From positions 1 to 50,165 of the forward strand of contig CBFDCQ010000016.1 in the NCBI GenBank assembly GCA_965603355.1: a stretch of DNA of 50,165 nucleotides. The letters are read 5' to 3'. Numbering within the stretch: position 1 is the first letter of the stretch; every line of letters begins with the position of its first letter. A program made the translations under genes and the position numbers. The stretch is from CBFDCQ01 sp965603355 (lineage in GTDB: Bacteria > Hydrogenedentota > CAZGCA01 > CBFDCQ01). The notes under the pieces are model-generated. The model had not been told where the DNA came from, searched no databases, and saw nothing but the letters and a program-made list of their open reading frames with translations. Below, in pieces: positions 8,155 to 17,290 of the stretch.

Positions 8155-9465
8155 CTATCCTTGCTTACGGCCTTGCCCATCCGATGATTTCTCGGCGGGA
8201 ATCACTCTAACCTTCAGGATTCTCCGGTCCGAGACCTCGTCGACCACGAAAGTCGTTCCATCGTGTTCAACGGTCTCGCCTTTGGCCGGCAGGTGACCGA
8301 TGAGGCTTAGCATGAACCCACCGACGCTCTCGTGCTCCTCGTCGTGCAGGTCAAGTCCAATGCTGTCGCTCAGCTCGTCGAGCGGCGCCCTTGCATCTAT
8401 GACTATACCTTCCGGCCCGGCCTCTTCGATGAGGGGTCTCTCGACGTCGCGTTCGTCGTGGATTTCCCCGACGACCTCCTCGAGCAAGTCCTCGAGAGTT
8501 ACCAGCCCGACAGTGCCACCGTGTTCGTCCACGACGACCGCACAGTGGACCCTGTTCTGGCGGAACTCGTTGACCAGTTCGGCGACCCTCTTGTTTTCCG
8601 GAACGAAATAGGCTTCTCTCAACAGGTCGTCTATGGGTTTCGGGGTATCTCCGTTTCCGATAAAAGGCAGTAGATCCTTGGCGTAGAGTATTCCGGCGAT
8701 GTCGTCGATGTTCGCGTCCAGGACCGGTATCCGCGAGAAGCCGGACTCGCGTATCAAAACGAGCGCCTCGGCCACCGTCGTACCCTTTCTCAACACCTTC
8801 ATATCCGTGCGTGGCACGAGGACCTCTTTCACGGTCGTATCGGTAAACTCCATGATGCCCTGGATCATCCTCCGCTCTTCCTGTTGCAGCACGCCGTCGC
8901 GCTCGCCGAGGGATACCATCGTTTCGAGCTCCTCTTGTGTGACGAACGGATCCGTCTTGAGCTTCCCGGCGCCGGTGATCTTAAGCAGAAACCCGCTGAT
9001 GCCAAGAAGCAGCTTTCCGACGGGAGCGAGTATCAGCGCACAGACCTCCACCGGTCGTGCAATGAAAGCGGCTGTCCTTTCAGGGTCTCGCAACGCGAAG
9101 ACCTTGGGCACGATCTCTCCGATGAGCAGAATCAAAGCGGTCATAACGACCGCGGCAAGCGCGAACGAGCCTAACTCCGAAACGCCGGCATCATGGAAGG
9201 CGCGCTCCATCGCGACTCCGAGGATAGCGGCGGCAAGCACATTCACGAACGTATTGCCGGTCAGCAGGGTTACGAGTAAGCGGTTGGGACGGTCGAGGAG
9301 GTCGGCTATTCGTTGCGACGCCTGATCGCCACGGTCTTTCAGTTTGCGCAGTCGAAACTTCGGTATGGAGAAGAGCGCAGTTTCAGAACCGGAGAAGAAC
9401 GCGGACAACGCGAACAGAATTATCAAGGCGATGCCTTGACTCAGCGGTAATGGTATGTCCTCCAT
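8155..9465 (-). CDS. Hemolysin-like CNNM/CorC-family protein (DUF21-CBS-CorC_HlyC), paralog
   Basis: This 436-residue protein has the same DUF21, CBS pair and CorC_HlyC order as the gene directly downstream, with matching motifs ('VLVPRTDMKVL', 'IMEFTDTTVKEV', 'GHLPAKGETVEHDG'). The two are clear but diverged paralogs, so this is an old tandem duplication. The ATG at 9465 follows a very good ribosome site (AAGGAGGAG). In many genomes such a gene follows ybeY, as here, so the context supports the call. Ion specificity is not known. Confidence 0.9.
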   Translation of the reverse strand: MEDIPLPLSQGIALIILFALSAFFSGSETALFSIPKFRLRKLKDRGDQASQRIADLLDRPNRLLVTLLTGNTFVNVLAAAILGVAMERAFHDAGVSELGSFALAAVVMTALILLIGEIVPKVFALRDPERTAAFIARPVEVCALILAPVGKLLLGISGFLLKITGAGKLKTDPFVTQEELETMVSLGERDGVLQQEERRMIQGIMEFTDTTVKEVLVPRTDMKVLRKGTTVAEALVLIRESGFSRIPVLDANIDDIAGILYAKDLLPFIGNGDTPKPIDDLLREAYFVPENKRVAELVNEFRQNRVHCAVVVDEHGGTVGLVTLEDLLEEVVGEIHDERDVERPLIEEAGPEGIVIDARAPLDELSDSIGLDLHDEEHESVGGFMLSLIGHLPAKGETVEHDGTTFVVDEVSDRRILKVRVIPAEKSSDGQGRKQG

Positions 9466-9573
9466 TTCTCCTCCTTGCGCACAACACCGGGGGCATTCAC
9501 GGCCGGCCGGGCACGTTGGCGAGCGCCACGCAGCAGCGCGTAAGTCCCAATCGGAGACCGGTGGTCGTGATGG

Positions 9574-10032
9574 TTATCCAGCTCGCTCCATTATCGTCTG
9601 CTCGAGGTCTCTCATTTGTCGAGTTTCCGCTCGCGTTTTGTGATCGTGGCCCGACAGGTGAAGAACACCGTGCACAATGAGCTTCTTGAGCTCATCCGAT
9701 AGGCTGTGCCCAGCAGCCACACTGTCTCTTCCCGCCTTTTCCACAGAGATCACGACGTCGCCGAGCGTTGTCGGTATAGGTAACGTCTGCGAGGCATCCT
9801 GCTGAGGAAACGCGAGCACGTTCGTCGTTCGATCAATGCTTCGATACCGCCTGTTCAGGTCACGAACGAAAACGTCGTCAGCGAGCAGAAGGCTCAGCTC
9901 GCACTTCTCGTTACCCGTCTCGACCATGACCCTTTCGGCATACTGCTTCAGGGCCGCGATGTCAACGCCTGCGCGGTCGCACACCGCGCGGATATCGACA
10001 ACGGGCAACCGCACGTTCTCCGTCCGCACCAA
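9574..10032 (-). CDS. ybeY: Endoribonuclease YbeY
   Basis: This 152-residue metal-dependent endoribonuclease acts in 16S rRNA 3' end maturation and ribosome quality control. The zinc site is intact: 'HGVLHLSGHDH' holds the three conserved histidines (HGxLHLxGHDH). Other family features are 'LNRRYRSIDRTTNVLAFP' and 'LGDVVISVEKA'. Length is normal. The start appears to be a non-ATG codon (TTG at 10032, or the GTG next to it) behind GGAAGG. It lies 11 bases after the pgpH-like gene, matching the common PhoH-PgpH-YbeY gene order. Confidence 0.95.
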   Translation of the reverse strand: MVRTENVRLPVVDIRAVCDRAGVDIAALKQYAERVMVETGNEKCELSLLLADDVFVRDLNRRYRSIDRTTNVLAFPQQDASQTLPIPTTLGDVVISVEKAGRDSVAAGHSLSDELKKLIVHGVLHLSGHDHKTRAETRQMRDLEQTIMERAG

Positions 10033-10043
10033 AATGACCTTCC

Positions 10044-12485
10044 CTAACCTCCGGAGAGGAACCTTGAATGTCTGACCAGCTCCGGCGACTCCTGTTCCGG
10101 ATACGCCACGCGTTTGTGGTGCGCGCTCGTCAATAGCCTCACTACGCTCCCTGCGATAATGTGGAGATCCTTAAGAGTCAGGTCACAGTTGTCGAACTGC
10201 CCGTCCGCAAACCTCGTGCTAATGATCTTGTCGGCCACGGCATGGAGGCGCGCGGGTGTCAGGTTGGTGAGCGACCGCGATGCGGACTCTATACAGTCCG
10301 CCACCATAACCACGGCAGCCTCTCGACTTTGAGGTTTGGGGCCCGGATACCGGAAATCCTCCTCGCGCACGCCGTTACTGTGTTTATCCGATTGGAGCGC
10401 TTTCTCGTAGAAGAACCGTATGAGGTCCGTACCGTGATGCTGTTCGATGATATCGACCACGGGTTGGCACAGACCGTACTCGCGTGCGAGTTCCACGCCG
10501 TCCTTGACGTGCCGGGCGATGATCCGGCTGCTCATCGTGGGCGACAAACCGTCGTGCCGGTTGTGGTCGGTCTGGTTCTCGCTGAAGTACTCCGGTCTGT
10601 TAAGCTTGCCTATGTCGTGGTAGTAGGAGCACACGCGCGCCATGAGACTGTTCGCGCCAATAGCTTCGGCGGCTACCTCGGCCAGGTTGCCCACCATGAG
10701 GTTGTGATGATGCGTGCCGGGAGCCTCCATCATCATACGCCGTAAGATGGGATGGTTGAGATCCGTGAGTTCGAGCAGATGGATATCCGTGGTGATCCGG
10801 AACGCGCTCTCGAACAGGGACAGCGTACCGGGCACCAGCATCATCACGAGCAATCCGTTGATGGCGGCGTCTCGCACGGGCTCCAGGCCCTCTGCCGACC
10901 ATCTCATCGTATCCCCTATGAATCCGAGCGCTACCGTCATGGCTATCGTCACGATGCCTACAAGCAGACCGGGTCTCACCAGGTCGCTGCGCTTTCGGAC
11001 GCTGACGACTCCCAATACGCCGGCCAGGCTCCCCGAGACGACAATAGCCAGAATGCTCCAACTGTTTCCGTAAACCATGGACACCAAGAGGGCCAGACCA
11101 GCTCCAGCGAGAAGGCCGACGCGTTTATCCATGAGTATGGCCAACAGTATCGGTGCCGCCGCAACCGGAACGATGTACGCGGACTGGTTCAGAAGGGAGA
11201 GGAGCTTTGCCACGGCAACCATGACCGTTACTGCAAGCAGCACGACAGTAACGTGCCGCAATGACGAGTACACTTGAGGCGCGATGATGGCCAGCGCGCG
11301 CGCCATGCCCAGCATCAGAAGCAGCAGGATAATAGTGTGCCCGACCGAAGCCTTGACGCGTCGCTCCATACCTCTGGCTTCAGAAAGCGCCTTCCTGTAA
11401 TCCTCGATCGTCTGTATTGCCTGGTCCGTCCACTCTACTCCCGTTCCGATTATCAGCCCGTTCTGTGGCACGATCCTCGTTGCAGGCTCAATCTTATCCG
11501 CCGCCTCCTGCTGGCGCTTCAGCGTCTCTTCGGTATCCAGGGTCAGAGTAGCCGTCACGAACTGCGACGCGACAACCCCGACCGCCGTACCCAACGTCTT
11601 GTCGGGATAAAGCTCTTGCGCCCTGGCAAGTACGTCGGTCTTCGCCTCATCAACCTGTCTCACGCTCTCGACCTTAACGACAGTCTCCTTGGCCTCGCTA
11701 CGCTGGTTCAGCAACCATATTTCGGCGTCCGCACCGATCTGCTGCTCCACCTCCTTGGCAATGACTCCTTCCTGCAGGACGTCTTGCAGCAGCTTCATGG
11801 CGTTCTGCGACAGCTCGCTAAAACCGTGTTCAGCCTGAGGGCTTTCCGGGGCCGGGTCACCCTCGACCACCTCGTCTTCCGGCTCGGACTCCGGTCCCTC
11901 TCGTTCGCCAGGAGCCGCCGTCTCGGCGTCGGCCTCCGCAATCACAGACATCAACCAGGTTTCAGCTACTTCTCCAAGTATCTTATCCTCAATCACGCCC
12001 TGGCTCACAAGGCCTCCTAAGTCGTTCTCGAGTAATGCGCGCTTCTCCTTGTAAGTCAGAGTCGGCATCTGGCGGTACTTGTCGAAGACCGTGAGGAAGA
12101 CGTTGGCTTGTTGGAGCGCGTCGCGAAACAAACCTTCGCCGTCAAATGCGTAAACGGGCGGCACACTCTCAGCAGCATCCCTTCTAACCTGTTCCGTTTC
12201 GGCGAGATCGATGGTGGTGAACTCCATCTCGGCTTGGATGAGTCTCCTGGTGACACCCCTTTTTTCGGCGGTCCCATAATCCTCCACAGTCGGCAGGTTG
12301 AAGGGTAGGGTGACAGTCGGAGAGATCAGCACGGCCAGCACCACGGCGAACGCGGCAAACACCAGGAACCGCAGGACACCTTCTCTGGACACGTGCAGGA
12401 AGGTCTCCTCCCGCCCGTTCAGGCGGCCCGTATGGTTTTCGCCATTGGTGGTTGTGGGTTTGCGCCGAACCGCGTTTTTCGGCAT
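10044..12485 (-). CDS. pgpH: PgpH-type 7TM-HD cyclic-di-AMP phosphodiesterase
   Basis: An 813-residue membrane enzyme that by family hydrolyses c-di-AMP in the cytoplasm. The layout is a short cytoplasmic tail and first membrane helix (near 'VLRFLVFAAFAVVLAVLIS'), a large extracytoplasmic 7TMR-HDED domain, a seven-helix membrane part and a C-terminal HD domain. HD motifs are visible: 'GTHHHNLMVGNLAEVAAEA', the paired HD in 'YYHDIGKL', and 'DIIEQHHGTDLI'. The extracytoplasmic part carries an acidic, Pro-rich insert ('EPEDEVVEGDPAPESPQAEH'). I set the start at ATG 12485 because AGGAGGT lies 9 bases upstream; the longer frame to 12596 would run into the PhoH gene. It is co-transcribed with phoH and ybeY. 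Confidence 0.92.
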   Translation of the reverse strand: MPKNAVRRKPTTTNGENHTGRLNGREETFLHVSREGVLRFLVFAAFAVVLAVLISPTVTLPFNLPTVEDYGTAEKRGVTRRLIQAEMEFTTIDLAETEQVRRDAAESVPPVYAFDGEGLFRDALQQANVFLTVFDKYRQMPTLTYKEKRALLENDLGGLVSQGVIEDKILGEVAETWLMSVIAEADAETAAPGEREGPESEPEDEVVEGDPAPESPQAEHGFSELSQNAMKLLQDVLQEGVIAKEVEQQIGADAEIWLLNQRSEAKETVVKVESVRQVDEAKTDVLARAQELYPDKTLGTAVGVVASQFVTATLTLDTEETLKRQQEAADKIEPATRIVPQNGLIIGTGVEWTDQAIQTIEDYRKALSEARGMERRVKASVGHTIILLLLMLGMARALAIIAPQVYSSLRHVTVVLLAVTVMVAVAKLLSLLNQSAYIVPVAAAPILLAILMDKRVGLLAGAGLALLVSMVYGNSWSILAIVVSGSLAGVLGVVSVRKRSDLVRPGLLVGIVTIAMTVALGFIGDTMRWSAEGLEPVRDAAINGLLVMMLVPGTLSLFESAFRITTDIHLLELTDLNHPILRRMMMEAPGTHHHNLMVGNLAEVAAEAIGANSLMARVCSYYHDIGKLNRPEYFSENQTDHNRHDGLSPTMSSRIIARHVKDGVELAREYGLCQPVVDIIEQHHGTDLIRFFYEKALQSDKHSNGVREEDFRYPGPKPQSREAAVVMVADCIESASRSLTNLTPARLHAVADKIISTRFADGQFDNCDLTLKDLHIIAGSVVRLLTSAHHKRVAYPEQESPELVRHSRFLSGG

Positions 12486-12492
12486 CGGTCGC

Positions 12493-13515
12493 CTACCTCC
12501 TGTCCGCACCACAGTCGTCGTCGGCGGATCCACTTCGTCGTCGCGACAGGTCGTTCTTCTCCTGGACCTCGTACGCGCCGATAATATCCTGCACAAGCTT
12601 GTGACGCACGACGTCCCTCTTGGTCAAGTGGACGAAAGCGATTCCTTCCGTGTCGGTGAGTATCTCAGCCGCCTCAACCAAACCCGACTTTCTGTCCGGT
12701 GGCAAGTCTATCTGCGTGACATCGCCCGTAATCACCGTTTTGGACTCGCGACCCAGTCGCGTCAGGAACATTTTCATCTGTGCGTGAGTGGTGTTCTGCG
12801 CCTCATCAAGCACGACGAACGCGTTCGACAACGTTCTTCCGCGCATATACGCCAGTGGGACTATCTCTACCATGTCCCTGTCCACGTAACGCTCCAACTG
12901 GCTCACGCCCACCATATCATGTAACGCATCATAGAGCGGCCGGAGGTACGGGTTGACCTTCCTCTCGAGGTCTCCCGGCAAGAACCCGAGACTCTCGCCG
13001 GCCTCGACGGCAGGTCTGCACAGCACGAGCCGCGCAACCTCATGTCGCGTCAGCGCCGAGAGCGCCATAGCCATGGCCAGATAAGTCTTGCCGGTCCCCG
13101 CCGGACCGATGCTGAACACGATGTCGTGCGAGCGCATAACCTGGACGTACCTGCTTTGGCCGCGCGTCCTTGGCCGCACGACGGTGCCTTTTCTCGACAC
13201 GACGACGACGTCCGCCAGGGCATCGCTCAGGCCGTCCACGTCACTGTTTCTGGCCTCCGCGAGCGCGTACTCAAAGTCGGAAGAACTCGGTTCGTGTCCG
13301 CGCCGTATCACCGTCAGCATCTCGTTCAGTAGCCCCGATATTACCGCGACGTCCTCGTTTTTGCCGATAAGGGCAACGCGCTGTCCTCTATCGACGATTC
13401 GCACCGGCACCTCCGATTGCAGCCGGCGTCTGAACTCGCCGTTGCAGCCGAGAAGCTTGAGCGCTTCCTCCTTGTCTTTAAGAACGATCTCTCTTGTCAC
13501 GTCAGGTTGGCTCAT
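12493..13515 (-). CDS. PhoH family ATPase
   Basis: This 340-residue protein has the standard PhoH layout: an N-terminal KH-like region (about 1-110) and a P-loop ATPase/helicase-like core. Walker A is 'GPAGTGKTYLAMAMAL' and Walker B 'FVVLDEAQNTT'. Family members are linked to RNA metabolism, often together with YbeY, which fits the gene order phoH-pgpH-ybeY here. The stop lies 7 bases from the pgpH start, whose ribosome site lies inside this gene. Substrate is not established. Confidence 0.94.
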   Translation of the reverse strand: MSQPDVTREIVLKDKEEALKLLGCNGEFRRRLQSEVPVRIVDRGQRVALIGKNEDVAVISGLLNEMLTVIRRGHEPSSSDFEYALAEARNSDVDGLSDALADVVVVSRKGTVVRPRTRGQSRYVQVMRSHDIVFSIGPAGTGKTYLAMAMALSALTRHEVARLVLCRPAVEAGESLGFLPGDLERKVNPYLRPLYDALHDMVGVSQLERYVDRDMVEIVPLAYMRGRTLSNAFVVLDEAQNTTHAQMKMFLTRLGRESKTVITGDVTQIDLPPDRKSGLVEAAEILTDTEGIAFVHLTKRDVVRHKLVQDIIGAYEVQEKNDLSRRRSGSADDDCGADRR

Positions 13516-13610
13516 TTTTCTCTATACAATAAAGGCCCTTGCTTCCCACCGCATCGGGTTGGAGGCAAGAGCGCCTGCATACGCTTCCGAATTGTCGGTT
13601 TCCACCTCTC

Positions 13611-14195
13611 TTAAGGTCTTGGAATGATCAGCTTGGTACCTGGTGCAAGATCATCGGGAGCAGACCCTATGACGTCCTTGTTCTCCTCGAAAATCTCCTT
13701 CCATCGAGCGCGATCGCCGTAAATGTCCTCTCTCGCCGCAATTGACGCCAAAGTATCGCCCTGCTGGACCACATATATATCTTGTTTCGCCGGAGGCGAA
13801 TCGGGTGGCGGCGCGAGAATCTCGTCTATCTTCTTCTTGAGAACCTCGTTTTCCTCCTTTAGGTTGACAAGCTCAACTTCCGCCTGCTGGAGCTTGGTCG
13901 CGTACTCGTCCCGCTCCTCCGTGACGTCTTGAAGCTCCTGCCTCAGCGTTGACAACTGCTCGTCGCGCCGTTTCAACGCGCGTTCCAGCCGGGCCACTCG
14001 CTGCTCCAGCGCGCTCCCGCCCGGAGGATCGTACCCTTCCGGGCCCTGGGTCACCGTTCTGCCTCCCCTACAGGAAACCAGAGCGAACGAGCAGATCAAG
14101 CAGAAGTGTAATATCTTGTAATCACAAAGGTTACGCAGTTTCAACCTCTCTTCGGTCCTGTCGGCAAAAAGCCAAAGCAAATATGCACGCACCAC
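13611..14195 (-). CDS. LysM-domain lipoprotein with coiled coil
   Basis: A 194-residue exported protein. A hydrophobic stretch 'ILHFCLICSFALVSC' ends in a lipobox-like sequence, so it is probably a lipoprotein. A long coiled coil follows ('LEQRVARLERALKRRDEQL' and onward), with the C-terminal 55 residues forming a LysM peptidoglycan-binding domain ('VVQQGDTLASIAAREDIYGD' through 'PDDLAPGTKLIIP'). It probably sits in the envelope and grips peptidoglycan. The start is uncertain: the longest frame begins at GTG 14195, close behind a good promoter, but a later TTG near the signal peptide (LKLRNL) is possible. It leads the - strand cluster of phoH, pgpH and ybeY. Confidence 0.85.
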   Translation of the reverse strand: MVRAYLLWLFADRTEERLKLRNLCDYKILHFCLICSFALVSCRGGRTVTQGPEGYDPPGGSALEQRVARLERALKRRDEQLSTLRQELQDVTEERDEYATKLQQAEVELVNLKEENEVLKKKIDEILAPPPDSPPAKQDIYVVQQGDTLASIAAREDIYGDRARWKEIFEENKDVIGSAPDDLAPGTKLIIPRP

Positions 14196-14214
14196 TCCCT
14201 AATTATCCAATCTA

Positions 14215-14243
14215 AGTTTACCACAAATCCGGGCTTCTGTCAA
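14215..14243 (-). promoter_or_regulatory. Promoter of the LysM lipoprotein / phoH cluster
   Basis: On the - strand a perfect TTGACA (14238-14243) is followed by 17 bases and TAAACT (14215-14220). It points at the LysM gene and lies back to back with a + strand promoter for the Asp23 gene. The predicted leader is very short if the GTG at 14195 is the real start. Confidence 0.65.
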
Positions 14244-14290
14244 TCAAGAAACGGCGGCGCAGGTCCAGCAAGACCCGTTTCGAGGAAGGG

Positions 14291-14319
14291 TGGAAACAAT
14301 GGGTCAACGGTGCTATACT
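14291..14319 (+). promoter_or_regulatory. Candidate promoter of the Asp23 gene
   Basis: TATACT at 14314-14319 is a good -10 box. The -35 region TGGAAA (14291-14296) is weak but correctly spaced at 17 bases. The next gene starts at 14429, leaving a leader of about 100 bases in which I see no clear structure. Confidence 0.45.
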
Positions 14320-14428
14320 AGAGAACGTTTGAAGAAAAGGAAACAGTAAGGGCTTCCGGGCGATGCGCGTGTCTGAAGCGGCACGGTTTGGTTGCGCCAG
14401 ATAACAACAGGCGAGGGGGATCTAGATC

Positions 14429-14866
14429 ATGATTCAGCATAGAGGTGCAAAGGGTGCTACCGAGAAGAAAGTCAGTGCGGTCAAGACGAGTGATGTGGGC
14501 AGCGTAAGCATAGCGGACGATGTGCTCTCACTTATCGCTTACAAGGCGACGATTGACGTGGACGGTGTGGCGAGCATGAGCGGCGGGCTCATGACAGACC
14601 TGGCCGCCCTTGTCAGAAAAGGCGAAATCCCTAAAGGAGTGCGCATTGTCAAGGCCGGGGACGAGGTGGCTGTTGAAGTGTCCGTGGAAGTTGAGTACGG
14701 CAAAGATATGACCCAAATCGCCGCCGACATTCAGGACGCAGTAGGTAAGGCGTTGAAGGAGATGTCGGGCATCGAAGTGGCGGCGGTTAACGTGAATGTG
14801 GAAGGTGTTCATATTAGCAAGCCGACGGAAGGACGCGCTGAACCGCCGTCGGACGCCAGTCTTTGA
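14429..14866 (+). CDS. Asp23/Gls24 family envelope stress response protein
   Basis: This 145-residue protein matches the Asp23/Gls24 (DUF322) family. The conserved core is visible: 'VLSLIAYKATIDVDGVASMS', then 'VEVSVEVEYGKDMTQIAADI' and 'MSGIEVAAVNVNVEGVHI'. In Firmicutes, members gather at the membrane and help envelope stress resistance; in other phyla the role is less clear. The ATG follows GAGGGGG at normal spacing. It opens the + strand run that leads to nnrD and thiL, although the 92-base gap after it leaves the operon structure open. Confidence 0.92.
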   Translation: MIQHRGAKGATEKKVSAVKTSDVGSVSIADDVLSLIAYKATIDVDGVASMSGGLMTDLAALVRKGEIPKGVRIVKAGDEVAVEVSVEVEYGKDMTQIAADIQDAVGKALKEMSGIEVAAVNVNVEGVHISKPTEGRAEPPSDASL

Positions 14867-14958
14867 GAAGGTCGAGAACTTGCTCTTTGTGCGCGCGCGA
14901 TCTTGCCGGCATCGGCTGTTCGGTCGGCGGAGCCGCGCCGGATGGATCTGACTGAGAG

Positions 14959-15852
14959 ATGAGCAGCACAATAACTCGGCAGCATGTAGCCTCTCTTATC
15001 CCCCAACGCCCTCCTGACGCTCATAAGGGCGTCTTCGGGCACGTCTTTGTAGTCGCGGGCTCGCCGGGATTCACGGGCGCCGCGTCACTGGCGTGCGAGG
15101 GCGCGCTCAGGTCGGGTGCGGGTCTCGTTACGGTCGGTGTGCCCGAGAGCCTCAATCCAATCATGGAAGTCAAGACCACTGAAGCCATGACGCTCCCCCT
15201 GCCTGAGACGGGGCGGCATACTTTATCGCGCGCGGCGGTCGAGCCGGCGCTGGAGTTCGCGAAAAAGTGTTCCGCGGTCGCTCTGGGTCCCGGAATATCG
15301 CGTGATAAGGAGACGGAATCCTTCGTACATGCGTTTCTCAAGAAGACAGAGCTTCCCGTGGTAGTTGACGCGGACGGGCTCAATGCTCTTGCGAACGACA
15401 TGGATGCGATCAAGGCGCGGCATGCTGCGACAGTGCTTACCCCTCATCCGGGAGAGATGTCTCGTCTCATCGACAAACCTGCAGCCGAGATCCAGCAGGA
15501 CAGGCGGGGCTGTGCGGTGGAGTTTGCGCGGGAGTGGAACGTGGTACTCGTGCTGAAAGGACATGGCACGGTTGTCACGTCGCCGAGCGGCGAAGCTCTC
15601 ACGAATCCAACCGGTGGTTCCGGCATGGCGAGCGGCGGTGCGGGCGACATTCTGACCGGTCTGACCGGGGGGCTTCTGGCGCAGGGGCTTTCGGCGTGGG
15701 ACGCAGCGGTGGTCAGCGTGTACCTGCACGGGTTGGCCGGCGACATCGCTTCGGAGACGTGCACTGAGTGGGGCATGGTGGCGAGCGATATCGTACGGGC
15801 ACTGCCCGCCGCCTGGAAGCGCATAGCGGAAGACCGCGATGGAACGGGTTAG
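14959..15852 (+). CDS. nnrD: ADP-dependent (S)-NAD(P)H-hydrate dehydratase
   Basis: This 297-residue enzyme repairs damaged NADH and NADPH hydrates by ADP-dependent dehydration. It is the YjeF C-terminal (carbohydrate-kinase-like) domain alone; the NnrE epimerase domain usually fused to it is absent. Signature stretches are 'VVDADGLNAL', 'VLTPHPGEMSRL', 'VLKGHGTVVTSPSGE' and the nucleotide-binding 'GGSGMASGGAGDILTGLTGG'. The end overlaps thiL by 14 bases, so the two are translationally coupled. Confidence 0.94.
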   Translation: MSSTITRQHVASLIPQRPPDAHKGVFGHVFVVAGSPGFTGAASLACEGALRSGAGLVTVGVPESLNPIMEVKTTEAMTLPLPETGRHTLSRAAVEPALEFAKKCSAVALGPGISRDKETESFVHAFLKKTELPVVVDADGLNALANDMDAIKARHAATVLTPHPGEMSRLIDKPAAEIQQDRRGCAVEFAREWNVVLVLKGHGTVVTSPSGEALTNPTGGSGMASGGAGDILTGLTGGLLAQGLSAWDAAVVSVYLHGLAGDIASETCTEWGMVASDIVRALPAAWKRIAEDRDGTG

Positions 15853-16855
15853 CGACATCGGCGAGTTCGGGCTTATCCAGCGTTTGACCAGGATGTTTCT
15901 CCGCCCACCGGATGTTGTTGTCGGCGCAGGCGACGATGCAGCGATCTTCAAACTGACTTCCGGTCAGCTCGTAGTCGCAACCTGCGATATGCTCATCGAA
16001 GAGGTGCACTTCGACCTCGGAGCCTACAGCGCTACCCACGCGGGATGGCGCGCCATGACCGCCAGCCTGAGCGACGTCGCCGCGATGGGATGCAAACCTC
16101 GTTTCGCCACGGTGTCGATAGGCGTTCCTCAAGATGCGGCCGTGCTTACCGTCGAGGAGATCTTTGTCGGACTGACGAACGCGGCGAAAGAGCACTCAGC
16201 GGCGATAGTGGGCGGCGATACGGTTAAGTCGCCTGAGAAGATCGTCATAGACGTCTTCATGATTGGCGAACCGGTCGGTTCGAGGTACCTGACGCGGTCG
16301 GGTGCATCCGATGGGGATGTTGTCGTTGTCACCGGCTATCCTGGACGGTCGGCGGCGGGGCTGGAGATCCTTTTTTCCGGCAGGGCGCCGGAAGGCGGCG
16401 AGGAGGAGCTTGTCCGGGCGCATGTGGAACCGTACGCGCGGGTAGAACAGGGCCTTTTCCTCGCGCAGAACGAAAGTGTTGGCGCTGCGATAGATCTGAG
16501 CGACGGGCTGGCGCAGGACCTTGGACATATATGCGAGATGAGCCGGTTCGGCGCGGTGATTGACGTCGAGAAGCTGCCGATTTCCTCCCACCTCGCTCAG
16601 TATTGCGAGAGGAATGGTAGAAACGCACCGGGACTCTGTCTGTCAGGCGGCGAAGATTACGAACTCCTTTTCACGGTCCGCGAGGACAATCTGGAGGCGC
16701 TTCTCGCCGGATGGCAGGAACAGTTCGACGTTCCCGCGACGGCGATTGGCCACGTGACGTCGAAACGCGAGGGTGTCCGCCTCGAAAATCCGGACGACAT
16801 TGCCGTTAATGACATCGCAGGGTACGACCATTTCCGCAGGATGAAGGAGAGATAG
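15839..16855 (+). CDS. thiL: Thiamine-monophosphate kinase
   Basis: This 338-residue enzyme phosphorylates thiamine phosphate to thiamine diphosphate, the active cofactor, at the cost of ATP. It has the PurM-like (AIRS) fold, with the N-terminal 'VVGAGDDAAIF' metal and ATP site, 'DMLIEEVHFDL', 'AIDLSDGLAQDLGHI' and 'LSGGEDYELLF'. Length and motifs are normal. The start ATG lies inside the end of nnrD, a common gene pair. No TPP riboswitch is visible upstream. Confidence 0.95.
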   Translation: MERVSDIGEFGLIQRLTRMFLRPPDVVVGAGDDAAIFKLTSGQLVVATCDMLIEEVHFDLGAYSATHAGWRAMTASLSDVAAMGCKPRFATVSIGVPQDAAVLTVEEIFVGLTNAAKEHSAAIVGGDTVKSPEKIVIDVFMIGEPVGSRYLTRSGASDGDVVVVTGYPGRSAAGLEILFSGRAPEGGEEELVRAHVEPYARVEQGLFLAQNESVGAAIDLSDGLAQDLGHICEMSRFGAVIDVEKLPISSHLAQYCERNGRNAPGLCLSGGEDYELLFTVREDNLEALLAGWQEQFDVPATAIGHVTSKREGVRLENPDDIAVNDIAGYDHFRRMKER

Positions 16856-16876
16856 AAAAGACGGGAGAGAATTGAG

Positions 16877-17119
16877 ATGAACATGAAGGAAGATGTTAAA
16901 CAGGCTCTCGAGATTGTGCAGGGGTTGCACAACTCCGCGGAAGACTTCAGCCGTGAAGTGTCCGTTCTCAACAATGAGGCGGCGGAGTTGCTGAACTTAC
17001 TTGGCAGCGGCAACTGGCACAAGTTCGGAGAGGCGGTCCACACGGTGCGGGAACGCGCACAGGTTACTCTGGCCTGCATCAACGAGCTCGCCGAGAAAGC
17101 CGGCGTGGAGCACTCATAA
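16877..17119 (+). CDS. Small helical protein of unknown function
   Basis: An 80-residue soluble protein with no signal peptide or membrane segment. It is rich in Glu and Ala and almost entirely helical, with heptad-like spacing in 'ALEIVQGLHNSAEDFSREV' and 'AVHTVRERAQVTLACINELA'. I do not recognise a family. A good ribosome site (GGGAGAG) stands ahead of ATG 16877, and only 21 bases separate it from thiL, so it is likely the last gene of the nnrD-thiL operon. It is not a shadow: it has its own start signals and no competing frame. Confidence 0.75.
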   Translation: MNMKEDVKQALEIVQGLHNSAEDFSREVSVLNNEAAELLNLLGSGNWHKFGEAVHTVRERAQVTLACINELAEKAGVEHS

Positions 17120-17227
17120 ATAGCAGGCATGAACCCCGACCGGCTTCAGCACGGCTCGGAGGTGGCTCAAGCCGGTTCGATAAGCGACGCTGAAGCGTCC
17201 TGCGTCTAACTGCCCTTCTGGTTTCAC

Positions 17228-17243
17228 CCCCGCCGAGGCGGGG
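17228..17243. repeat. GC hairpin CCCCGCC-GA-GGCGGGG
   Basis: A perfect 7-base stem with a 2-base centre. It is one member of a small set of CCCGCC-NN-GGCGGG palindromes spread over the intergenic parts of this window (also 17277, 39444 and 41142). Confidence 0.7.
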
Positions 17244-17276
17244 TGCAAAGAGGAGCACGCCACGGCGCATCTGCGA

Positions 17277-17290
17277 CCCGCCAAGGCGGG
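17277..17290. repeat. GC hairpin CCCGCC-AA-GGCGGG
   Basis: A 6-base palindrome with a 2-base centre. Its left flank CTGCGA and right flank C are the same as those of the copy at 41142, so the two are true dispersed copies and not chance palindromes. Confidence 0.7.

Noticed and set aside
6844..9465. Hemolysin toxins
   Set aside because: The DUF21-CBS-CorC layout is that of ion-transport-related membrane proteins; the hemolysin name is historical.
14867..14958. TPP riboswitch for the nnrD-thiL operon
   Set aside because: The conserved TPP-aptamer stretches (for example CTGAGA and ACCTGATCTGG-like parts) are absent from the 92-base gap.
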